Counted from the first letter of the stretch, positions 55,591 through 64,000 are shown. The stretch is 64,000 nucleotides of DNA from Microbacterium sp. 8M (GCF_902506375.1 NZ_LR733284.1:2034059-2098058); one strand, 5' to 3'. The notes: generated from the sequence alone by a model not told the origin. A program made the numbers and translations.

Positions 55591-55694
55591 GATTTCCGCT
55601 CCTTCCGCGGACGTCCCTGCGACCGTTGTACCAATTGCGACGGGCGCGGGTCGGCCTGTTTCCATCGCGGAAACGGACCCCGGGACAGTGCGTC

Positions 55695-56618
55695 TCAGTG
55701 TCTCCGCGGCTGGGCCGCGCGTGTGATCGTCTCGGTGAAATCGGCGAAGAGGGCGATCATCGCGAGCAGCTCGGGGCGGAGATCGGCCGTGCGGTGATGC
55801 AGGTAGTACCAGCACGGCGGTACGCCCTCGAGCTCCACGCGTTTCAGCGCGGGAGGCAGCGCGGCGGACAGGGCAGCCGGAATCACCGTGATGCCGTGCC
55901 CGGCGAGGAGCTGTCCGGCGACGTCCGACGTCCTCGACGCCGTGAGGGCCACTAGCGCGGCCCCCTCACGCGGCCGGACATCCGCAAGGACGAACGGATC
56001 CATGTAGCTCCGGGGCAGGTCCGGCGAGTACAGCAGTCGCTGCCGGGCGAACTCGGCGACCGGCACGCTGCGGCGATAGGTGTAGGGGTGTCCTGTCGGC
56101 ACCAGGCCGACGCGCCGCAGTTCGCCCAGCCGCGTCGAGGTCACGCCCTCCGCCTCCGACGCGCCGAAAGAGAGCACCGCGTCCACCACACCGTCGAGCA
56201 GATCGGCCGTGAGCCGGTCGAACACCGTGGGCACGAGCGCCACCCCCACGCCGGGGTAGGCATGAGAAAGGGAGAGCTCCAGCGTCGCGAGCGCTGCAGG
56301 CATGAGCGGCGCCACTGCCTCGACTCCCGCCGGGATCGCGACCGCCAGCCGTTCGGTCGGTTCTGCGAGTGCCGCCAGCCGCGCCGCCTGCGCCGCTTCG
56401 AGCACCCGCGGCGCGACCTGGACGAACCGTCGTCCCGCCGCGGTGAGTCCGATCACTCCCCCGGAATCGCGCTCGATCAGGGGAACCCCGAGCTCCACCT
56501 CGAGCCGCTGCACCCGTTTGGTGACGGCGGAGATCGACACCCCGAGCTCCGCCGCGGCGTGGCCGTAGTGCCGATGTCGAACGACCGCGAGGAACGCGAT
56601 CAGCGCCACGACGTCCAC
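55695..56618 (-). CDS. LysR-family transcriptional regulator
   Basis: A 307-residue regulator. The winged helix covers residues 1-60 (LIAFLAVVRHRHYGHAAAELG). The effector domain includes GHGITVIPAAL. I favour the GTG at 56618: the ATG 15 bases upstream makes MKEEA, but that DNA reads AAGGAGGA and is an ideal ribosome-binding site for the GTG. Transcribed toward the membrane protein and oxidase, not divergent from them. Confidence 0.8.
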   Translation of the reverse strand: MDVVALIAFLAVVRHRHYGHAAAELGVSISAVTKRVQRLEVELGVPLIERDSGGVIGLTAAGRRFVQVAPRVLEAAQAARLAALAEPTERLAVAIPAGVEAVAPLMPAALATLELSLSHAYPGVGVALVPTVFDRLTADLLDGVVDAVLSFGASEAEGVTSTRLGELRRVGLVPTGHPYTYRRSVPVAEFARQRLLYSPDLPRSYMDPFVLADVRPREGAALVALTASRTSDVAGQLLAGHGITVIPAALSAALPPALKRVELEGVPPCWYYLHHRTADLRPELLAMIALFADFTETITRAAQPRRH

Positions 56619-56696
56619 CGCTTCCTCCTTCATCCCGGGGAGTCAGACTCAGGATGGCGCCGTCCGGCCGGGGGCGCAAGGAGCGGGGCGGGATCG

Positions 56697-57782
56697 CTAC
56701 CCGCGGCGCAGACCGGCCTCGATGAGCTCGGTGATGAGGTCGCGGTAGCTCAGCCCCGAGGCGATCCAGCACTTCGGGAACATCGAGATCGGCGTGAACC
56801 CGGGCATCGTGTTCAGCTCGTTGACGACGAGCGAGCCGTCGCCCGTGAGGAACATGTCCACGCGTGCCAGCCCCCGCCCGTCGACCGCCTCGAAGGCCCG
56901 GATCCCCGTGTCCTGGATCGCGGAGACCTCCGCGTCCGACAGGTCCGCGGGGCACACCACGTCCACCCCGTCGCCACCGAGGTACTTGCCCTCGAAGTCG
57001 TAGAAGCCGCGCGAGGTCAGCACGATCTCGCCGGGTACCGAGGCGCGCGGCGCGTCGGCGCCCTCGAGGATCGCCACCTCGATCTCGCGACCGACGACGC
57101 CGGTCTCGACGAGCACCTTGTCGTCCTCGGCGAGGGCGATCCGCATCGCCTCGTCGAACTCCGCCGGATCCGCGACCTTCGACACGCCGACGCTCGATCC
57201 CGCACGAGCGGGCTTGACGAACAGCGGAAGCCCGAGCTCGGCGACCGCCGCGCGCACCTCCTCGGGATCCTGCGCCCACTGCCGCGCGCGCACCGTGATC
57301 CACGGCGCCACGGCGATGCCGGCCGCCTGCAGGGCGACCTTCATGAAGTGCTTGTCCATGCACAGCGCGGAGTCCAGCACGCCGCCGCCGGCGTAGGGCA
57401 CCTCGAGCGTGTCGAAGTACCCCTGCAGGGTGCCGTCCTCGCCGTGCGGACCGTGCAGCAGCGGCAGCACCACGTCGATCGCGCCCAGGTCGTCCACCGC
57501 GCCGTCGGCGCGGGTCACCCGCAGGGTGCGGACGCCACCGGGCTCGGGCCACTGGATGCGGGTGCCGTTGTCCACCACCTCGGGAAGGTGTGCGGCGTCG
57601 AGCGGGAACTTGTCGGGGTCGTCGTCCTCGAGGACGAACGCCCCTTCGCGGGTGATGCCGACGGGGATGACGTCGTAGCGCTCCCGGTCAAGGGCGCGCA
57701 GCACCCCTCCCGCCGTGGCGGAGCTGATCGAATGCTCGCTGGAGCGCCCGCCGAAGAGCACCACCACCGTCTGCTTGTCCAT
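56697..57782 (-). CDS. ddl: D-alanine--D-alanine ligase
   Basis: A 361-residue ATP-grasp ligase of peptidoglycan synthesis. LFGGRSSEHSIS opens the protein, LFVKPARAGSSVGVSKV binds ATP, and VDMFLTGDGSLVVNELNTMPG carries metal ligands. FYDFEGKYLGG has the Tyr of D-Ala-D-Ala (not D-lactate) ligases. ATG 57782 has GGGAAGGGACGGGC upstream. It overlaps the gpsA tail by 95 bases. Confidence 0.96.
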   Translation of the reverse strand: MDKQTVVVLFGGRSSEHSISSATAGGVLRALDRERYDVIPVGITREGAFVLEDDDPDKFPLDAAHLPEVVDNGTRIQWPEPGGVRTLRVTRADGAVDDLGAIDVVLPLLHGPHGEDGTLQGYFDTLEVPYAGGGVLDSALCMDKHFMKVALQAAGIAVAPWITVRARQWAQDPEEVRAAVAELGLPLFVKPARAGSSVGVSKVADPAEFDEAMRIALAEDDKVLVETGVVGREIEVAILEGADAPRASVPGEIVLTSRGFYDFEGKYLGGDGVDVVCPADLSDAEVSAIQDTGIRAFEAVDGRGLARVDMFLTGDGSLVVNELNTMPGFTPISMFPKCWIASGLSYRDLITELIEAGLRRG

Positions 57783-58824
57783 TGCCCGTCCCTTCCCCCT
57801 GAGGGGTGTCGTCGTCGGTGGTCAGATGGGGGGCGATGTCGCGCGGATCCATGGCGCCGTCCAGCACCATCTTCACCTGCTCGACGATCGGCATCTCCAC
57901 GCCGGCGGCGCGGGCCAGCTGCAGGACCGGCGCGACGGAGGCGAGTCCCTCGGCCGTCTGCTGCATCTGCTTGACCACGTCCTGGAAGCTGTATCCCTGG
58001 CCGAGCAGACGCCCGGCGGTGTTGTTGCGGCTGAGCGGCGACTGGCACGTCGCGATCAGGTCGCCGAGACCCGCGAGCCCCTGCAGGGTCCCGGGCTGCG
58101 CGCCGTTCGCCACGGCGAAGTCGGTCATCTCGACCAGGCCGCGCGTGATGATCGACGCCTTGGTGTTCTCGCCGTAGCCGACCCCGTCGACGATGCCGAT
58201 GGCGACGGCGATGAGGTTCTTCAGCACGCCGCCGAACTCCGTGCCGATCACGTCGGTGTTCACGAAGCTGCGGAAGTAGCGGTTGCGCGCGGTGCGCGCA
58301 ACCATGTCGGCCGTCTCCTGGCTGTTTGACGCGATGACGGCGGCGGTCGGCTGCTCGCGCGCGATCTCGAGGGCCAGGTTGGGGCCGCTGGCGACCGCGA
58401 TCCGGTCGGGATCGCAGCGGAGCTCCTGCTCGATCACCTGACTCATCCGCAGGCCCGTGCTCTTCTCGACGCCCTTCATGAGGCTGACCACGGGGATGTC
58501 CGAGTCCTGCAGCAGCGGACGCAGGGCCTTGAGGTTCTCGCGCAGGGTCTGACTCGGAACCGACAGGTACACCTGCTCGGCGCCGCGGACGGCCTCGGCC
58601 AGGTGGTGCGTGGCGGTCATGTTGCGCGGCAGGTTGATGCCGGAGAGGTACTGGGAGTTGCGCTTGGCCTCGGCGATCTCGTGGGCGAGCTCCTGCCGGC
58701 GCGCCCACATGGTCACCTGGGCGCCGCCGTCGGCGAGGATCTTGCCGAACGTCGTGCCCCAGCTCCCCGCACCGATCACCGTGACACGCGGACCGAGCGG
58801 GACCGACGCGGTGCGCGGATGCAC
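57688..58824 (-). CDS. gpsA: NAD(P)-dependent glycerol-3-phosphate dehydrogenase
   Basis: A 378-residue enzyme making glycerol 3-phosphate for phospholipids. VTVIGAGSWGTTFGKIL is the nucleotide fold, VSLMKGVE and FGGVLKNLIAVAIGI carry catalytic Lys residues. I chose GTG 58824 after AGGAAC, five bases past the plsC stop; the frame continues to 58902. The last 32 residues (after PHLTTDDD) are a low-complexity Gly/Arg tail inside ddl and exceed the family length. Together with plsC it supplies phosphatidic acid for cdsA. Confidence 0.94.
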   Translation of the reverse strand: MHPRTASVPLGPRVTVIGAGSWGTTFGKILADGGAQVTMWARRQELAHEIAEAKRNSQYLSGINLPRNMTATHHLAEAVRGAEQVYLSVPSQTLRENLKALRPLLQDSDIPVVSLMKGVEKSTGLRMSQVIEQELRCDPDRIAVASGPNLALEIAREQPTAAVIASNSQETADMVARTARNRYFRSFVNTDVIGTEFGGVLKNLIAVAIGIVDGVGYGENTKASIITRGLVEMTDFAVANGAQPGTLQGLAGLGDLIATCQSPLSRNNTAGRLLGQGYSFQDVVKQMQQTAEGLASVAPVLQLARAAGVEMPIVEQVKMVLDGAMDPRDIAPHLTTDDDTPQGEGTGNGQADGGGALRRALQRAFDQLRHGGRGAARP

Positions 58825-58828
58825 GTTC

Positions 58829-59581
58829 CTAGGAGTCAAGGCGGCCCGTCTCCTTCTGGCCGTGCTCGGCCGGGTTCCAGCGCTCGGCCGGAGCCTTCTC
58901 ACCGCGGACCTCCTCGAGGAGCGCGGTCATCGCCGCCATGAGGCGGTCCGTCGCCTCCACCATCGCCGAGTGGGAGCCCTTCCGCGCCTTCAGATCGGAC
59001 AGGTCCACCGGATCCCCGATGAGCACCTGGACCTTCTTGCGCGGCGGCCACAGGCTGAGGCCCTTCTGGTACCGGCCCATGATCTCCTGCGTGCCCCAGT
59101 GCACCATCGGGATGAGCGGGATGTCGCCGGCCAGCGCGAGCCGCACCGCGCCGGACTTGCCGCGCATCGGCCACAGGTCGGGGTCGCGCGTGAGGGTGCC
59201 CTCGGGGTAGACGATGACGCCGCGACCGTGCTCGACCAGCTCCTTGGACTGGGCGAGCGTCTGCTTCGCCGCGGCGAGCGAGGCGGCTCGTGCGACCGGG
59301 ATCATGCCCGTGCGACGCAGCGCCCAGCCCAGCACGGGGACGCGGAAGAGGCTCTCCTTCGCCATGAAGCGGGGTGCGCGACCCTGCTTCCACACGGCGA
59401 CGGCCACGATCAGCGGATCGAACTCGGAGTAGTGGTTCGGCGCGAGTACGAACGCTCCGTCGCGCGGCAGCGTGCGCGACCCGACGAACCGGATCCTCGC
59501 GGTGTACGACACGAACGGGACGACGAACACCGCCAGCAGCCAGAACAGGCTCGGGCGGGTCTTCTCGGCCGACGCGCGCAC
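58829..59581 (-). CDS. plsC: 1-acyl-glycerol-3-phosphate acyltransferase
   Basis: A 250-residue membrane-associated acyltransferase. The catalytic HX4D motif is NHYSEFD, and VIVYPEGTLTRD is the acceptor-binding motif. A hydrophobic N-terminal segment lies at about residues 10-30. The start is GTG 59581, five bases past the murA stop. It is in an operon with gpsA. Confidence 0.92.
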   Translation of the reverse strand: MRASAEKTRPSLFWLLAVFVVPFVSYTARIRFVGSRTLPRDGAFVLAPNHYSEFDPLIVAVAVWKQGRAPRFMAKESLFRVPVLGWALRRTGMIPVARAASLAAAKQTLAQSKELVEHGRGVIVYPEGTLTRDPDLWPMRGKSGAVRLALAGDIPLIPMVHWGTQEIMGRYQKGLSLWPPRKKVQVLIGDPVDLSDLKARKGSHSAMVEATDRLMAAMTALLEEVRGEKAPAERWNPAEHGQKETGRLDS

Positions 59582-59586
59582 GGCGC

Positions 59587-60945
59587 TCAGCCGATCACGT
59601 CGAAATCGGCACCGAGCGCGGTGAGCTTGTCGAGGAACTTCTCGTACCCGCGGCTCAGGATGTCGACACCGGAGACCCGCGACTCGCCGGTCGCCGTGAG
59701 GGCCGCGATCACGTGGCTGTAGCCGCCGCGCAGGTCGGGCACCACGATGTCGGCGCCGTGCAGCGGCGTCGGTCCGGTGATCACGGCGGCCTGCTCCAGG
59801 TCGCGGCGGGGGACGCGACGAGGGCCGTCCTGCAGCCCGTGCGGGTGCACCACGATGTCGGCGCCCATCTTCACGAGCGCCTGCGTGAAGCCCATCCGGT
59901 TCTCGTACACGGTCTCGTGCACGACGGAACGGCCGTGCGCCTGGGTGAGGGCGACCACGAGCGGCTGCTGCCAGTCGGTCATGAACCCGGGGTGCACGTC
60001 GGTCTCGACGATCACGGGCTTGAGCTCGCCGTCGCGACGGAACAGGATCCCGTCCTCGTGCACGTCGAACCAGCCGCCGGCCTTGCGGAACACGTTGAGG
60101 AAGGTCAGCATCTCCTGCTGCTTCGCGCCCCCGACGAAGATCTCGCCGTCGGTCGCGAGGGCCGCGCACGCCCAGGAGGCGGCCTCGTTGCGGTCGAAGA
60201 TCGACCGGTGGTCGTAGCCGCGCAGCGTCGGCACGCCCTCGATGAGGATGACGCGGTTCGGCTCGTAGGAGATGATCGCGCCCATCTTCTGCAGCACGGC
60301 GATGAGATCCATGATCTCCGGCTCGATGGCCGCGTTGCGCAGCTCGGTCGTGCCGTTCGCACGCACCGCCGTGAGCAGCACCTGCTCGGTCGCGCCGACG
60401 CTCGGGTACGGCAGGTGGATGTTGGCGCCCTTCAGGCCGTTCGGCGCCGAGAGGCGGATGCCACTGGGCAGCTTCTCGACGATCGCGCCGAACTTGCGCA
60501 GAGCGTCCAGGTGGAAGTCGATGGGGCGGTCGCCGATGCGGCAGCCGCCGAGGTCGGGGATGAAGGCCTGGCCGAGCCGGTGCAGCAGCGGCCCGCAGAA
60601 CAGGATCGGGATCCGCGATGCGCCGGCGTGGGCGTCGATCTCCTCGAAGTGCGCGGACTCCACGTCGCTCGGGTCGAACACCAGGGCACCGGGCTCGTCG
60701 CCCTCGGTGACCCGCACGCCGTGCACCTCGAGCAGGGAGCGCACCACGGCGACGTCGGAGAGGTCCGGGACGTCGCGCAGGGTGCTCGCGGTCTCACCGA
60801 GGAGGGTGGCGACCATCGCCTTGGTGGCGAGGTTCTTCGCCCCCTTGACGTCCACCCGGCCGTGCAGTGGACGTCCGCCGCGGATTGCCAGGACATCGCC
60901 CGAAGGCTTCGGAGCGAGCGTGGTGTCGTGCAGCGGTGTCGTCAT
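59587..60945 (-). CDS. murA: UDP-GlcNAc 1-carboxyvinyltransferase
   Basis: A 452-residue enzyme of the first committed step of peptidoglycan synthesis. The UDP-GlcNAc site is VKGAKN near residue 33. The PEP loop reads DLGGCRIGDRPIDFH with Cys135 at the position that fosfomycin alkylates; mycobacteria have Asp there. It heads the murA-plsC-gpsA-ddl run, after the leuCD terminator. Confidence 0.95.
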   Translation of the reverse strand: MTTPLHDTTLAPKPSGDVLAIRGGRPLHGRVDVKGAKNLATKAMVATLLGETASTLRDVPDLSDVAVVRSLLEVHGVRVTEGDEPGALVFDPSDVESAHFEEIDAHAGASRIPILFCGPLLHRLGQAFIPDLGGCRIGDRPIDFHLDALRKFGAIVEKLPSGIRLSAPNGLKGANIHLPYPSVGATEQVLLTAVRANGTTELRNAAIEPEIMDLIAVLQKMGAIISYEPNRVILIEGVPTLRGYDHRSIFDRNEAASWACAALATDGEIFVGGAKQQEMLTFLNVFRKAGGWFDVHEDGILFRRDGELKPVIVETDVHPGFMTDWQQPLVVALTQAHGRSVVHETVYENRMGFTQALVKMGADIVVHPHGLQDGPRRVPRRDLEQAAVITGPTPLHGADIVVPDLRGGYSHVIAALTATGESRVSGVDILSRGYEKFLDKLTALGADFDVIG

Positions 60946-60970
60946 TCAGGGCCTCTTCTTGTGGAACGGG

Positions 60971-61014
60971 CGCGGCCGGAGCCGTCGGGCGGGAGCCCTC
61001 GGCCCACGGCCGCG
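60971..61014 (-). terminator. Terminator after leuD
   Basis: CGCGGCCG (60971-60978) and CGGCCGCG (61007-61014) enclose an inner GGGC, GGGA, GCCC hairpin, just past the leuD stop. Confidence 0.55.
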
Positions 61015-61020
61015 TCCGAT

Positions 61021-61617
61021 TCAGCGAACAGGAAGCGTACGTGGCCGCCACGACTCGCGGCGGGCCTCGAACTGCGCGATCTTGTCTTCGTTGCGCAGGG
61101 TGAGCCCGATGTCGTCGAGCCCTTCGAGGAGCCGCCATCTAGTGTAATCGTCGATCCCGATGGAGGTCTGGAAGTCGCCGATCGTGGCGGTGCGGGCCTT
61201 GAGGTCGACCGTGATCTGCCGGCCGGGCTCCTCGTCGATCAGGGCCCAGATCCGCTCGATGTCGCCCTCGTCGACCGTCGCGGCGAGCAGTCCCTGCTTG
61301 CCCGAGTTGCCGCGGAAGATGTCGGCGAAACGAGGGCTGAGGACGACCTTGAACCCGAAGTCGCGCAGCGCCCAGACCGCGTGCTCGCGGCTGGATCCGG
61401 TGCCGAAATCGGGCCCCGCCACGAGCACCGACGCGCCCTGGAACGCCGGCTGGTTGAGGACGAACTCCGGGTCCTGCCGCCAGGCGTGGAACAGCGCGTC
61501 GTCGAACCCGGTCTTGGTGACCCGCTTCAGGAACACCGCGGGGATGATCTGATCCGTATCGACGTTGGAGCGCTTCAGGGCCGCCGCGACGCCGGTGTGG
61601 GTGGTGAACTTCTCCAT
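61021..61617 (-). CDS. leuD: 3-isopropylmalate dehydratase small subunit
   Basis: A 198-residue subunit of the leucine-pathway isomerase. [12 protein letters not shown] and [13 protein letters not shown] are the family motifs. It starts two bases after leuC, so the subunits are co-translated. The C-terminus carries a short basic tail. Confidence 0.97.
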   Translation of the reverse strand: MEKFTTHTGVAAALKRSNVDTDQIIPAVFLKRVTKTGFDDALFHAWRQDPEFVLNQPAFQGASVLVAGPDFGTGSSREHAVWALRDFGFKVVLSPRFADIFRGNSGKQGLLAATVDEGDIERIWALIDEEPGRQITVDLKARTATIGDFQTSIGIDDYTRWRLLEGLDDIGLTLRNEDKIAQFEARRESWRPRTLPVR

Positions 61618-61619
61618 GA

Positions 61620-63083
61620 TCAGGCCTCCGATCCGGCCACGACGGGCGCGTCGACGTCTTCCGCGACCTCGAGGTCGCTCGGGCTGGACAGGGTGCCGCG
61701 CACGGCGGTCGCCGCGGCGACGAGCGGCGAGACGAGGTGGGTGCGACCGCCCTTGCCCTGCCGGCCCTCGAAGTTGCGGTTCGAGGTCGAGGCGCACCGC
61801 TCCCCCGGCGCGAGCTGGTCGGGGTTCATGCCCAGGCACATCGAGCAGCCGGCGAAGCGCCACTCCGCGCCGAAGTCGGTGAAGACCTTGTCCAGGCCCT
61901 CTGCCTCGGCCTCCAGGCGCACCCGCGCAGAGCCGGGGACCACCATGACGCGCACGCCGTCGGCCTTCTTCTTGCCCTTGATGACCGACGCGAACGCACG
62001 CAGATCCTCGATCCGGCTGTTGGTGCAGGATCCCATGAAGACCGCGTCGACCTTCACCTCCTTGAGGGGCGTTCCCGGCTTCAGGTCCATGTACTCCAGA
62101 GCCCGCTCGGCGGCGCTGCGCTCGTTGGGGTCGGCGATGTCGGCCGGATCCGGCACAGCGGACGACAGCGAGCTGCCCTGGCCCGGATTGGTGCCCCAGG
62201 TGACGAACGGCTCGAGCTCGTCGGCGTCGATGAACACCTCGGCGTCGAACACCGCGCCCTCGTCGGTGGGGAGGGTCTTCCAGTAGGCGACCGCGTCCTC
62301 CCAGTCCTGGCCCTGCGGCGCGTGCGGCTTGCCCTGCACGTACGCGAACGTGGTCTCGTCAGGGGCGACCATGCCCGCGCGGGCGCCCGCCTCGATCGAC
62401 ATGTTGCAGATCGTCATGCGGCCCTCCATGGAGAGGGCGCGGATCGCGCTGCCGCGGTACTCGAGCACGTAGCCCTGACCGCCGCCGGTGCCGATCTTGG
62501 CGATCACCGCGAGGATGATGTCCTTCGCCGTCACGCCGGGCTTCAGCGTGCCCTCGACGTTGATGGCCATGGTCTTGAACGGCTTCAGCGGCAGCGTCTG
62601 GGTGGCCATGACGTGCTCGACCTCGCTCGTGCCGATGCCGAAGGCCATCGCGCCGAACGCGCCGTGGGTGGAGGTGTGCGAATCGCCGCAGACCACCGTG
62701 ATGCCGGGCATCGTCAGACCCAGCTGAGGACCGACGACGTGCACGATGCCCTGCTCGGCATCGCCCAGCGAGTGCAGCCGCACGCCGAACTCCTCCGCGT
62801 TGCGGCGCAGCGTCTCGATCTGGGTGCGGCTGGTGAGGTCGGCGATCGGCTTGTCGATCGCCAGCGTCGGAGTGTTGTGGTCCTCCGTGGCGATGGTCAG
62901 GTCGAGCCGGCGCAGCGGTCGTCCCTCGGCACGCAGGCCGTCGAACGCCTGCGGGCTGGTGACCTCGTGCACGAGGTGCAGGTCGATGTAGATGAGATCG
63001 GGCTCGCCGTTCTCGCCCTTCACCACGAGGTGGTCGTCCCAGACCTTCTCGGCCAGGGTGCGGGGTCGGGATGCGTCGTTCAT
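61620..63083 (-). CDS. leuC: 3-isopropylmalate dehydratase large subunit
   Basis: A 487-residue aconitase-family enzyme of leucine synthesis. The 4Fe-4S cluster Cys are in FMGSCTNSR and [28 protein letters not shown] is the family signature. ATG 63083 has GGAGAAGCAC directly before it; that sequence is complementary to the leader peptide codons. Confidence 0.97.
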   Translation of the reverse strand: MNDASRPRTLAEKVWDDHLVVKGENGEPDLIYIDLHLVHEVTSPQAFDGLRAEGRPLRRLDLTIATEDHNTPTLAIDKPIADLTSRTQIETLRRNAEEFGVRLHSLGDAEQGIVHVVGPQLGLTMPGITVVCGDSHTSTHGAFGAMAFGIGTSEVEHVMATQTLPLKPFKTMAINVEGTLKPGVTAKDIILAVIAKIGTGGGQGYVLEYRGSAIRALSMEGRMTICNMSIEAGARAGMVAPDETTFAYVQGKPHAPQGQDWEDAVAYWKTLPTDEGAVFDAEVFIDADELEPFVTWGTNPGQGSSLSSAVPDPADIADPNERSAAERALEYMDLKPGTPLKEVKVDAVFMGSCTNSRIEDLRAFASVIKGKKKADGVRVMVVPGSARVRLEAEAEGLDKVFTDFGAEWRFAGCSMCLGMNPDQLAPGERCASTSNRNFEGRQGKGGRTHLVSPLVAAATAVRGTLSSPSDLEVAEDVDAPVVAGSEA

Positions 63084-63179
63084 GTGCTTCTCCAGAGGGT
63101 CAAGGGTGCGGCCCACGCGAGACACCGCGGCGAGAGAGGCCTAGATCGAGGTCTCGCCGCGGCCGCTAAGGAGAAGCAC
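63084..63179 (-). promoter_or_regulatory. leuC translational attenuator
   Basis: On the RNA, GUGCUUCUCC (63179-63170, Val-Leu-Leu codons of the leader) is exactly complementary to GGAGAAGCAC (63093-63084), the leuC ribosome-binding site abutting the AUG. Between them lies a perfect 11-base-pair hairpin (63125-63135 with 63152-63162). A ribosome slowed at the Leu codons would free the leuC site. Confidence 0.7.
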
Positions 63180-63188
63180 CGCCTGCAT
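63141..63188 (-). CDS. leuL: Leucine leader peptide (15 aa)
   Basis: The peptide is MQAVLLLSGRGETSI. Three Leu codons in a row (CTT, CTC, CTT) follow Val. It lies 58 bases before leuC, behind a -10 TAAACT that is 7 bases from its ATG, so it is probably read from a leaderless mRNA. Short Leu-rich leaders of leu genes are known in Actinobacteria; the match to this one is inferred from context. Confidence 0.75.
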   Translation of the reverse strand: MQAVLLLSGRGETSI

Positions 63189-63195
63189 GCGCACG

Positions 63196-63236
63196 AGTTT
63201 ACCTCCGGCCAGGGTGGGTGTTTCCCACCCACCCTG
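63196..63236 (-). promoter_or_regulatory. leuL-leuCD promoter with palindrome
   Basis: Minus-strand TAAACT (63201-63196) is the -10. The -35 position (63224-63219, GAAACA) lies inside a perfect 11-base inverted repeat, CAGGGTGGGTG with its complement around 5 bases (63210-63236), a possible operator. Confidence 0.55.
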
Positions 63237-63350
63237 ACGCGCGTGCGGCTCGGATCCCGCAGGCTGCATGACGGCGGATTACCCCCGGCGAGGGCCCTGC
63301 CGGCGCATCGTGGCACGCTGAACGTCCACGATCTGTTCGAGAGGTGCCGC

Positions 63351-64000
63351 ATGTCCGTCGAGACCGTCCGCTTCGCCACCAAGGCGGTGCATGCCGCGCG
63401 GATCCGCCCGTCCGCACCGTCGCGAGCGACGCCGATCTATCTGACCGCCGGGTTCGAGTTCGACGACTTCGATCACGCCGCCGACCACTTCGGCAGCGGA
63501 GACGGATACGGCTACAGCCGCACGGGCAACCCCACCGTTCGAGCCGTGGAACGCCAGCTCGCCGCACTCGAATCCGGTGCCGATGCGCTGCTGGTGGCCA
63601 GCGGGCAGGCCGCGGTGGCGACAGCGCTGCTCACCGTGGCCGGCGCGGGCGACCACATCGTCGCCTCCGAGCACATCTACGAAGGCAGCCGCGGACTCCT
63701 GCTCGACAACCTCGCACGCCTCGGGATCGAGACCACGTTCGTCGACGACATCGCGGATCCCGAGGCGTGGAGATCCGCGATCCGCCCCTCCACGAGGGCG
63801 CTTTTCGCGGAATCGATCGCCAACGCCCGCAACGACGTCCTCGACGTGTCGGCGGTCGCCGCGGTGGCGGATGCGGCGGCGATCCCGCTCATCGTCGACA
63901 ACACACTGGCGACGCCGTTCCTGCTCCGCCCGCTCGAGCACGGCGCGTCGATCGTCGTGCATTCCGCGTCGAAGTTCCTCGCAGGTCACGGGTCGGTGCT
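63351..64000 (+). CDS. Cys/Met-metabolism PLP enzyme, 3' end missing
   Basis: The visible 216 residues match O-acetylhomoserine sulfhydrylase / cystathionine gamma-synthase enzymes: [49 protein letters not shown], the PLP-contacting [12 protein letters not shown] and the Lys of [10 protein letters not shown], which binds PLP. The length beyond the window cannot be judged. An O-acetylhomoserine aminocarboxypropyltransferase (MetY) is the best guess. GAGAGGTG precedes ATG 63351. It is divergent from leuL-leuCD. Confidence 0.85.
   Translation, partial: MSVETVRFATKAVHAARIRPSAPSRATPIYLTAGFEFDDFDHAADHFGSGDGYGYSRTGNPTVRAVERQLAALESGADALLVASGQAAVATALLTVAGAGDHIVASEHIYEGSRGLLLDNLARLGIETTFVDDIADPEAWRSAIRPSTRALFAESIANARNDVLDVSAVAAVADAAAIPLIVDNTLATPFLLRPLEHGASIVVHSASKFLAGHGSV

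Noticed and set aside
63268..63321. 17-codon ORF with one Cys ahead of the PLP enzyme
   Set aside because: No ribosome-binding site precedes it, and there is no promoter or hairpin arrangement like that of the two leaders described; such short frames are common in GC-rich DNA.

Overview
The window is a GC-rich (roughly 70% by eye) chromosomal segment of an actinobacterium, most likely a Microbacterium or close Microbacteriaceae relative. The basis is codon use, frequent GTG starts, the block orders rpsB-tsf-pyrH-frr-cdsA, rplS-lepB-rnhB-DUF2469-yraN-comM-dprA-xerC and smc-ftsY, the -10 hexamers of the TANNNT type, and a dispersed repeat of the CCCTTCGACAGGCTCAGGG type. I saw no rRNA, tRNA, CRISPR array, insertion sequence or prophage.

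Layout. 1-6291: a YbbN-like thioredoxin/TPR protein (cut by the left edge), a membrane/lipoprotein hybrid, an AI-2E family permease, a hydrolase, a small zinc-finger-like protein, a wall-lytic protein and a DivIVA-like protein. 6288-10607: translation and lipid genes cdsA, frr, pyrH, tsf and rpsB. 10986-17919: an M23 protein, xerC, dprA, comM, yraN, DUF2469, rnhB and lepB, with many 4-base ATGA overlaps. 18039-22644: rplS, a membrane protein, map, a DUF4190-type protein, trmD, rimM, a KH protein and rpsP. 22908-29868: an ATP-grasp-independent glutamate-cysteine ligase-type enzyme, then a glycerol operon glpD-glpF-glpK with a divergent SorC-type regulator. 29930-38993: ffh, a TetR regulator, lipB-lipA, DUF2004, ftsY and smc. 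39300-44469: an accessory island with a leader peptide plus structured 5' region ahead of a small protein and a tandem GNAT enzyme, and an ABC exporter facing an ArpA-like TetR regulator. 44561-52488: mutM, rnc, rpmF, yceD, coaD, recG, a hydrolase, rsmD and thiL. 52512-56618: a DUF3515 lipoprotein and then a multicopper oxidase/LysR block. 56697-63188: ddl, gpsA, plsC, murA, leuD, leuC and a leucine leader peptide. 63351-64000: the start of a Cys/Met-metabolism PLP enzyme.

How it fits together. Most of the window is conserved housekeeping: ribosome assembly and protein export (rpsB, rpsP, rplS, rimM, trmD, ffh, ftsY, lepB), wall and lipid precursors (murA, ddl, cdsA, plsC, gpsA), DNA repair and segregation (recG, mutM, dprA, xerC, smc), lipoate and leucine synthesis. 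Three blocks look inserted into this backbone: the glp operon, the leader-peptide/GNAT/ABC island, and the multicopper oxidase block, which separates ddl from DUF3515-thiL.

Most interesting signals. (1) A 15-codon leader peptide with three consecutive Leu codons sits ahead of leuC; the DNA over those codons is exactly complementary over 10 bases to the leuC ribosome-binding site, which implies translational attenuation. (2) A 30-codon uORF with a perfect ribosome-binding site and one Cys codon near its end precedes about 220 bases of nested hairpins and then a two-gene operon, an apparent attenuator. (3) thiL and the DUF3515 gene diverge from one 10-base symmetric -10 element, with both predicted mRNAs leaderless. 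(4) A long membrane protein carries a complete lipoprotein signal in its middle, with an in-frame GTG that could make a separate lipoprotein.
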